A model generated the notes under the pieces. That model was not told where the DNA came from. It did no database searches and saw only the letters and a program-made list of their open reading frames with translations. Of a stretch of DNA of 64,000 bases, positions 1 through 9,700 are shown in pieces. The translations under genes and the position numbers were made by a program. The DNA comes from Onchidella celtica. Lineage: Eukaryota > Mollusca > Gastropoda > Systellommatophora > Onchidiidae. The stretch spans positions 33,491,961 to 33,555,960 of the forward strand of contig OZ007574.1 of NCBI GenBank assembly GCA_963931925.1, given 5' to 3'. Positions within the stretch are counted from its first letter, which is position 1, and every line of letters begins with the position of its first letter.

Positions 1-117
1 ACATAGACCCCGTCCACCAACAGATAAACAAGATATCTTTCTAATTATTCAAAGAGACATGAACACAGAGATATACTTGCAAATTGAATACATTAAACTC
101 TGATGGCTATTTCTCAG

Positions 118-227
118 ACCTGGGTGGACGAGTTGTTACAATGGAATCCAGCCGAATATGGAGGCATCGATGAAATGCTCGTTTTCCAGACTGAAATATG
201 GAAGCCTGACATAATGTTAGAAAACAC
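118..227 (+). CDS. Gene 1 exon, loop A region (110 bp)
   Basis: Acceptor tttctcag before 118 and donor gtaagt at 228. It starts on a codon boundary (TWVDELLQWNPAEYGGID) and ends two bases into a codon. The 110-bp length equals the classical exon 4 of vertebrate nicotinic subunit genes. The loop A tyrosine of PDILLYN is replaced by glutamate (PDIMLEN). Confidence 0.9.
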
Positions 228-752
228 GTAAGTTATTGAGACTAATATCTGAAAATAGTTGCAGTTTTCTCCCCTAGATCATCCGTTTTTTTCTTCCTTT
301 TCATCCCAGCATTCTCCGTCCTGGAAAAAAAAAAATAGAGAAAATGAGTTCGAAGGAAATGTGTTTGAGGATTGTCAAATATTAATTTTGGACAGTTTCA
401 ACCAGAAAAGCTTAAAGGGTGTGACCTAGCGAAGGGAAAGGACGGTAGAGGAATGGACAAAGAGAGAATGTGAGACATTAAAAAGGATTACAAACTTCTG
501 GTTTAGGAACTGTACCCTGGCAAATAGTGTCCCTGTTATCCTGAACGTATTGGTTTGTCGAGCATTATCTTACTATTAAAAAATAAAATACAGTGTCGGG
601 AGTGTTTCATTACGATGCATTCTGGGCCCTTTCTTTGCTCAGCACTTCAATGACAGTTTCCAAAAATTATAAAAGTGTCAACTTATCTCTGACCCAGTCT
701 CCTTTGTTTCGACCTATTGTCTGCATTGAAATTTCAGGCAATCTCTTTAAGT

Positions 753-789
<37 letters not shown>

Positions 790-3700
790 ACAAATTGGGA
801 GAGAGAAGGGTGGGAACTCAGGTCTGAGTTTGGGTTTTAGGGCGCGTCGGCACGATAACGGCCACTTTGCGCTTTTCGCGAGATATTCTATAGTAAGATT
901 GAGACATTGTCACTATCATATTTGTCGCGAATGTGGTTATAGCAAACGACTGCAATTCAAGAGGAAAACACACACTCGACGAACACACTAGCTTTCCTAC
1001 TGGAATTAATTAACAACTCAAATGAATTAGTTTTGTCAGACCTGTAGGGCCACAATAATGTATTGAGTTAGCTGAATACAGATAACATATATAAATGAAA
1101 TGACTATCAGGGTAACTGCAAAATAAGAATACAAATTTAGAATGGACTAAAAGGTCCTAGTACTGGATCAAATATAACTAATGACTCATAGGATATTTAA
1201 TACAAATTATAGTCTTCGCTGTCTCAGCACACGCCAACTCAATTGCAATGGCTCAAGTCATATATTATAATACTGGCACTGCCTGGCTGTGACTCTAGGA
1301 GTAGACTCTCATACTGCTGGTAACATCTGAATTCTGACATACAATTACAATGCATACCATTTTTCCCTGGCCGTCTAGAACCAGGGAATATCAACAATAG
1401 CGTTGCATGGTGGACAAAGTCCGGGTAGCTATTAGCTGGAGCTCGTCATTTCTAGGCTCCTCATATAGATAGTCTGCTCTATTGCGTCTCTGTTCCGATC
1501 TGGCTCGAAATTAGCCGACCACTCCGCAGTGGATACTTTTCTGCATGTGATAATTTACATAGGTATGGACTGACTTTTATAATGTCTAGCCACCTGCAAC
1601 TACCGTCCAAATCCCTAGATTTGATTGGTGCGGCATGCGAGCTGAGCTCGCAGTATCAATTTATTCTATTGTGTAAGTCGGTTACGGCCTTGCACTAAGA
1701 CAGACAAGGTCGTCTTCTAAATAGGTTAATAAAAATTAAATCCAAAAATCTTATTAAATTGACTCAGCACGAACCACTGAATGTCAACAGTCAATTACAA
1801 CCACCTCACACCCCCTTACAATGCTATTAAATCACGAACTGGAGCTGCTCTGCCATCCCTGGTTTACCTACACATATTCCTTTTTAACCATCTACAGTTT
1901 TTATGTCAACAAAAAAACACTCAAAACATGTTGCTCACTAAAACAGCTCAAGGACACTTCACTAGGTAGCTTTTAAAAAAAAACTCTGAATTCAACCCGT
2001 GACCTAGCACGGCATTTATACACTTAACCTGCTCTTGACAATATTCATGTCTTTTAATAATATATTGAGGATTTATAGTGATACTGATTATGATACTTTG
2101 TTTGCTGCTGAATTGTGGAGCCTTAATTGTTTAGGTAATGCTATATCACATATAAGTAGTTTAAAATCATCTAAATTTAACTATAATTACCATGGACTTG
2201 ATGAAAAAGAACAGGAAAAAAGGGGGATCGTTTTTCAGAATTTTACTAATGTTAGTAGCATTGAGTTCTGTCAATTTTACCTTTTATGACTTGTGAGTAC
2301 CTTGTGAATCCCGATGCCAGAGAAAAGAACTTTAGTCACTGAGGAAATGTTCATTTTGTTTCTTCCGCGAAGGCCAATATGATAATATAACACCATTTGT
2401 TCATTCTGAGAAGTCCTTCTGGATAGTCGACATTTTTTTCTCGTAATAGATATTTAACCTTGCACATAACAGACAATGCCTTCTGAGGGGGTCTCGTTGT
2501 GTAGTTTGGCATAACATTGTGAAATACATGTAGTATTTTGAAGATGCAGGTGACAATAGTGCTAATCTAAAGATGTGAATATGTGCATTCTGCCAGGGCC
2601 ACGCATCACCGAGAACCTGGCACGGTCCATACGCTAATGAGTGTGTGGTATACGGGTTCGGTCCGCTGGGAACCAGGCGTCGTCGCTGAGACAAGTTGTA
2701 TAGTGGACATCACCAAATATCCATTTGATACACAGATATGTGACCTGAGCTATCTCAGCTGGATGCGTACAAACAAGTGAGTAAATCGTCACGCTCATAA
2801 GCTCATAATTGCCTAACTCAGAGTTAATCAATTTGCATTCTTTGTCATTGTCGAAAATGCAAAGTCTGATTACCTAGTTTGAATTGAACAGGGACCTGTT
2901 GAAAAGGAAGCTCCTAGAAGGTGGGAACCCAAACTGCGCAAGTCAAAAGTCAGACGGGCACAGGGCCGGGGCGAGGCCTGGTGGTTTTTCTACAATGCAA
3001 AATGCCTGTCCCCCACGTTTTACCATCCATCGTGAAACAGTTTTTAAACTCTTCTGTAAAATGCTGAAATGCTAATGAACTTGACGAAATGTTCCATTAA
3101 ACAGGTGGCAGTGCAGATGTCTAGGCTGTTTGCACTTTCTTTGTCAATGGGTTTTTCAAGGCATAGAGAAGGAAACGAGAAAGGGCAACAATTCGAATAT
3201 GGTGGATCGGAGTTTGTTTGTTTTTTGTCTTTAATATTTGTACCGTTTCGCGCTCCTTGCATTTTGTATCTCCTTTCCTTTTTACAAACACCCAAATGTT
3301 TAATGCAAAGAAGACCCTTAATTTCCAAATTTCACTGGCCCATTATGCAGATAGTACACCTACCTTGTACGATACTGAAAATGAAACTGCATTCAATGAT
3401 TACAAGGGGCTCTTTCAGTGAATCGTGCCAGATAGCATCCAAACTTTTGCCTGCGTCCTCTACATGGGGGTCACAGCTGAATGCATGTGATTCGTTATAT
3501 TTTTATACCCAAAAGTGGTGAAGCCATAGTGATGCAACGTCAACACACACAAAAAAATACACTGTCTTGTAGTACCGTTTATTCAAACCGCAGCACCATC
3601 TCAGCAATCTCCTGAGATCCACGAAAGACATTGAAAATCCCCCCCCCCTTCACCCTCCACCTACCCCGCCACCATTCTCCAGACCCCCCCCCCCTCTTCC

Positions 3701-6700
3701 CACTCATTGCGTGTTCACGCTCACTTGATCCGAGTCCACTAAAGAGTACATTACAGTCCCTGTGGAAATAAATAATCTAGTTTTTTTTACAAGATAACTT
3801 TGCCCCTTGGTAAATCTCTGTTTCCAAATTTGGTAATAATAATAATAATACTACTTAGCAATTATAACCTGGCTTCATCCCGTTAGCAACCAGTCTGTAA
3901 GCGCTTTACAACATTAATATCATGTAAATCACACATACAATACATAGGCATACTCTGGGAAAACAAAAGCTTGATGGACACTCAGGTGGTAAAAAGATGA
4001 CTCTTGAGCTGCTGTTTAAAAGTCATTAAATGTTCAGTCTCTCTCAAAGACAGACGCAGAGAATTCCAAATCTGAGGCCCAGAGTAAGAAAAAGATTTTT
4101 CACCCATGGTCTTAGGGGACATCTTTGGAATTTTACACTTTCTAGTGTCTGCAGATGATCTAAGATGTCGTGAAAGTGCTTTGTGAGTCAAAAGATCACT
4201 TAAATAATTTGGTTTGTATATGCATTGTGACACAGGGTAACCAGCTTATATATTATTCGTTTTTCTACCGGCAGCCAGTGCAGGCTCTGCAGTAGAGATG
4301 ATGCATGATCTCTTTCCTTTTCTTAAGGATTTATTGTGCTGCATTATTCTGTACTTTTTGCAGTTTTTAAACAAAAAATTTCTGCGGTAGTTCAGCAAGT
4401 AATAAGTTAATGTAGTCGGATTGTGACAACATGAGCGAATTTGCCAATAGGGTGGCGTTGACAGTCGAAATAGTGTGCCTTATTTTACCTATTTTCTTGA
4501 TTTTCTATGTACATTCTTCGAATCAGGTGATTGACTTCATTGGTCATAGATAATTCATTATCGAACAAAACACCAAGATTTCTAGCGCATTTCCAAAATC
4601 GGATAGGGCAACTTGAATCATTTGTGTAGCGTTAAAAAAGGCATCATAGGATCAATTATACCGATTTTGCGCTTTCAGTATATTTCAAAAGTTTAACCTC
4701 TTTACTATTCCTTTTCCAAATGATACTCCTATTTAAGAAGGGTAAATGCCCCAGAACTGTCTTTGAATCGAGTCACTATTAATATATTTTTTATTAAAAG
4801 CTGAAACTTTGAAAGCAATTTTGTTAAAACTGTGGTCGTGTCACTTCCTGTCTTTCATAGGCTGTATCTTCTCTGCTCATTAAATTACAGCAATATTTCT
4901 TTTACAAAATGAAAGGACTATGAGTATCCTATTTGGTGATAACAATATCTCCATATCACCAGAATGCGCGAAGTGCCTCATTTTGTCCGGCGACTACACA
5001 TTTTGTTTCAAGTAAAAAGTGTCATCTCGTTTGAATTGCAAGGGGATTGCTTCATAACCTTACATTAAAATCGGTAAGAGGCAACAGTTGCAGATACACT
5101 AGGAGTTTACCAGTTTTTGATACCCAATATCTAGGGAGTAAATGACCTATTTATACATGTTAGAAAAAACTAAAACTCAATACTGTTACTGTTAGAAAAC
5201 AGTCCAAATTCATGGCATGTGCACAATTTTAGCATGGTAGTCCCAAATAATAATGATAAAATAATATTTGTTTCATGAAACGAGCTATAATTTGTGCTAT
5301 TTTACTCTGACAGTTGCGATTGCAGCTGGAATGGATAGGCTCATGGACCCTTTTCATTTACCGTCCTCCATAAAATGTGATTTGCAAACAAAATGGCGGC
5401 GTGCCCCATTTGTAGGGCGGAAGCGGTGGGCAACGGTCGAACGATGCCATCCTCTTGTTGGGCACCCAACTGTACAAACCCGTTACGTGCTGGTTCTGGC
5501 ATAAAAGTGCATCTTTGCTTAGACTGTGCACATATTCCGATGCCATCACTAGGGCAAGTGGAGGTTTTTGCCCTACACGGTGCTTTTCGAAGCCGTGCGG
5601 CTCCCCGCAAACAACCGTAACGCGGAAGTGAAAAGGGTCTACACATTTCCAGATCTCAAACCAAAAAAAGTGCGACGCTCAAATTACCACGAACAAGTTT
5701 AATTCATAGAATCAATGTAATAAGCAATAGATGCAAGCGTCACCCATAATAAACATTTAGTTTGTAATGAATATTGTCAGAATATATACAGTCAGTCTCA
5801 GGACTACCAAGGTTGGGCACGTATTCATTTGGCAGTGGCTACGGTTACGGCAGCCAGTGAATACAACTCACCATTTTTCTTTGTTTGGCTTTACTCCCGC
5901 TCGAGCGCCAATGGCTACCCCAGCCCCTTTTCGCCTGATCAGTCAATCTGACCACCGCCCATTGATACAAACTGACTAGACTCTCACGCCCCCCAAGTCC
6001 ATCTGACCATTCTAATGCACACTTGAATTGACAATTGGATGAACCAACAAAATTAATAAGTACAGAAAAAATAGACATTGTTTTTTTATCAAAAAGTGGC
6101 GCTCCTCCCGTTTTTTGTCTATTGGGATATGAGCGTAATCTGCCGTAAACGTAGCCACTCCGTTTTTTGTCTATTGGGATATGAGCGTAATCTGCCGTAA
6201 ACGTAGCCACTCCGTTTTTTTTCTATTGGGATATGAGCGTAATCTGCCGTAAACGTAGCCACTCCGTTTTTTTTCTATTGGGATATGAGCGTAATCTGCC
6301 GTAAACGTAGCCACTCCGTATTCATTTTTACCTACAACATAATTCCAGGGCCGTTTTAGCATCATTATGGGCCCCTGGGCAAAGCAATAGGATTTTCTTC
6401 CCCGCTCAAAAACCAATGTAAATTTGCATGTAGGGGCCCCACTAAAGCCTTGCGGCCCGTGGGCAACTGCCCAATGTGCCCGTACGTTTAGATGGCCCTG
6501 CATCATTCATATAACGGCTCGTAAATTTCAGTATTTCTCAGCAATCTTCATTTGCATTTTATTTCTCCAGGTCATTGAAGGTCGTACCAGAAGCCCCGGA
6601 TGTCTCTCTGGAGTTGCTGTTACCTAATGGGGAGTGGGATATTACTCATGCCAAGTTGGAAGGAATACGTTATCCTTCTACCTATAGGTATGTTATCCTA

Positions 6701-9700
6701 TAGGTATGTTATCCTATAGGTATGTTATCCTATAGGTATGTTATCCAAAGCGATTCCCCTTTCCCTTTTGCATTTGTTTTCCTTTTGTTTTCTTCAATCA
6801 TCCTGTTATGTAATGGTAAGGACCTTTGGTGGCTGCTAAACAGATATCGGTGGCAAAACACTCTGTCTTAAAGAGTTGTATATGGGATTTAAAAAGTAAA
6901 ATAGAAACAATGAAGAGAGTTTGGGGGGGGGGGGGGGAGAGCATAAAGAGGCGGGGTCAAAGTTGAAAAAATGAGAGTCTTAGAGGGAAAGACTGAGAGG
7001 GTTCACGGTGAGGGAATAACCGTGTGCTTGTATTTGAGGGTGATATAAGCCCACTGATATTTAAGTGTCATATACACCCATTGACATTTAAATGTTATTT
7101 CAACCCCTTGGCACGTAAGCGTCATAAAAACCCGCTGGCTTTCAGTGCCATATCAACCCACAGGCACTGTAAGTGTCATATGAACCTATTGGTATTTAAG
7201 TAGCATATAAACCCACTAGTATAAATATTTAAGTGTCACATAAACCCACTGGTATTTAAGTGTCATCTATGTCCAGTGGCATTTAAGTCTCATAATTGTA
7301 AGCCCCCTGGCATTAAAGTGGTATAAACCCACTGGCATTTAAATGTCATATAAACCCACTGGCATTTAAGTGCTATGTAAACCCGCTGGAATCTAAGTGT
7401 CATATAAACATACTGGCATTTAAGTGTCATATAAACCCACTGGTTTTTAAATGTCACATAAACCCACGGGCATTTAAGTGTTATAGAAACCCACTGACAT
7501 GCTAACCTGCTGGAAATGGGTGCAATTTAATGCCAGCTCGAAAGGAATCGAGCAAAAGAAGAGTATTAGGCTTCTAGTTCGTACACTTTGTTTCTCTAAA
7601 ATGTCTCCCCAGAACCGGCTATGTACACACCGGTGTTCAATTTACCTTCCATATGCACCGGAAACGATTCTTCTTTATCCTGAACACCTTGATCCCTGTG
7701 ATGCTGCTGTCCAATCTGAACGTCTTGGTGTTTATTCTACCGTCATCCTGCGGAGAGCGGATGGGGCTGGCTGTCACGGTTTTGCTAGCGTTTACCGTTT
7801 ACCTCAGTATCATCAGCGAAAACATACCGCAGACTTCAAAAGACATTTCCATTTATAGTAAGTCACTTTCAAGGTTAACATTTCTGCCCTCAAGTGTCAT
7901 TTCACATGATTTTTTTTTTTTAATGAAATTTGAAACTTGATATTTTAGGTCGGAGTGATTAAAAGTTTGTTTTCGTTTCTGTTCTCTTTTTAATAATACA
8001 TTTTGCGTGATTTCTAGAAAACTGATTTGACATTTATATTCTAAATTTAAAAAGTGTCATTTTTTGGTTTAGATTTGGGATAAGATGGAAAGTGATGCAA
8101 ATCTCAGCCGCTCTTAGGTTTTAAATCTGAATTTGTTTAAAATAGCCCTTTAGTTTTCACTGCCATCTTTATCCGACGACCAGATGGTTGCTATGGTGTT
8201 GAAGTTACCTTAAAAAAAAAAAAAACTTATTGAAGTAGGATATGCCATCCTATAGACCAGTGGTCCCCAAACCCCCGGGCCGCGGACCGATCGCGGTCCG
8301 TGGATCAATTGGTACTGGGCCGCACAAGAAACATTTAATTATCTCCATTTTATCTACTATCTGAGTTAAACTATTTTTTATTCAACTACGTTCGAAACAA
8401 CAACTCTGCCGGTGTTCTGGATTACAATCATGGCGGAATACCCTGAGATCGCCACCACAGCACTTAAGACCCTATTGCCATTTCCAAAATCTTATCTGTG
8501 TGAAGCGGGGTTTTCTGCAATGACAGCAACAAAAACAAAACAACAGAGTAAACTGGACATAAGCAATACACTTCGGGTGTCATTGTCTCCTATTACCCCC
8601 AGATGGAACCGTCTCGTTGCAGAAAAACAAGCTCAGGGTTCTCATTGATTTAGCCTTCTGGTGAGTTAAAATGTTAAATCACTCTATATTTTTATTTTTT
8701 TTTGGTGTAACTGTATTTTCTTTTGAAGGTATGTTTAAATACAATTAAATCAAAATTATTAAATTAAAACAATCTAAAATATAAATAATCAACGCCCCCC
8801 GCCCCCCCCCCCCCCCAGCGGGCCGCGGTAAAATTATCAAATGTTGACCGGTCCGCGGCAATAAAAAGGTTGGGGACCACTGCTATAGACGACAGAGCAT
8901 TCAATTCTACATGGGTTTGGGTCTTTATTTCATGAGGTTCCCTGCTCTTGGCATTTACACCTGACTTTTTTTGTTTTTAGTTTTCTTGTTAATGTTTTTG
9001 TGTATTTTTGTGGTAGGGATTTTTTTTTAATTTACCTCTAGTCAGCGGCCATGTTAGGCTTGCTCTTCTCGATTTCCAGCTGCCAAGATATCTTTACCGT
9101 GCGCAACGTGCACACGGACCTTCCGAGCTTTTCGTCCTTATCCGACAAGACCAGGTGCTTGATACTACCTACCATAGGATCAGGGGCAGGAATTACCAAA
9201 ATTCCAACACGCCTGCACCGACCAGGAGTCGAACCCAATGTCCTCGGTATGAGGCGAACTCCTTGCCTCTATATTAACATGTCCCCTTCAGCTCTCTGTG
9301 CAATCCGTATTTGGCGTTTTATATTTCCTGTCTTGCTTTTCTCCAGCCATCTACCTCACTGTACTGCTGAGTCTGAGTACGGCTTCTGTGGTGTGTGCAG
9401 GAATTGTGCTCAATATCCATTTCCGTGACCCTGATCAGCCGGTGCCCCAGTGCTTAATATCGTTCTTTGGCAGGATGTACGTGAACGAGAACATAGTTCA
9501 GTCAGAAATCAGGTAAGACCAGGACCGAATTAAGAGCTGTGGAGGCCCTAAGCACTTAACAGATTTTTGTGCCCCCTTATACTGTATTTTATGTAATGCA
9601 AACGATGAAGCGTTCTCCATTGAATGTATACGGCCACATTAGACACAGGACAATTTTTTTATACATCTAAAAATTTAAGGAAAGCAAATCTTATACACCA

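Noticed and set aside
593-991. Open frame across the GA repeat
   Set aside because: The frame is created by the (GA)n tract and a LINE tail; it lies in an intron and shows no conserved features.
9040-9270. tRNA gene on the minus strand
   Set aside because: Only a B box is seen; no cloverleaf or A box can be formed, so at best a SINE.
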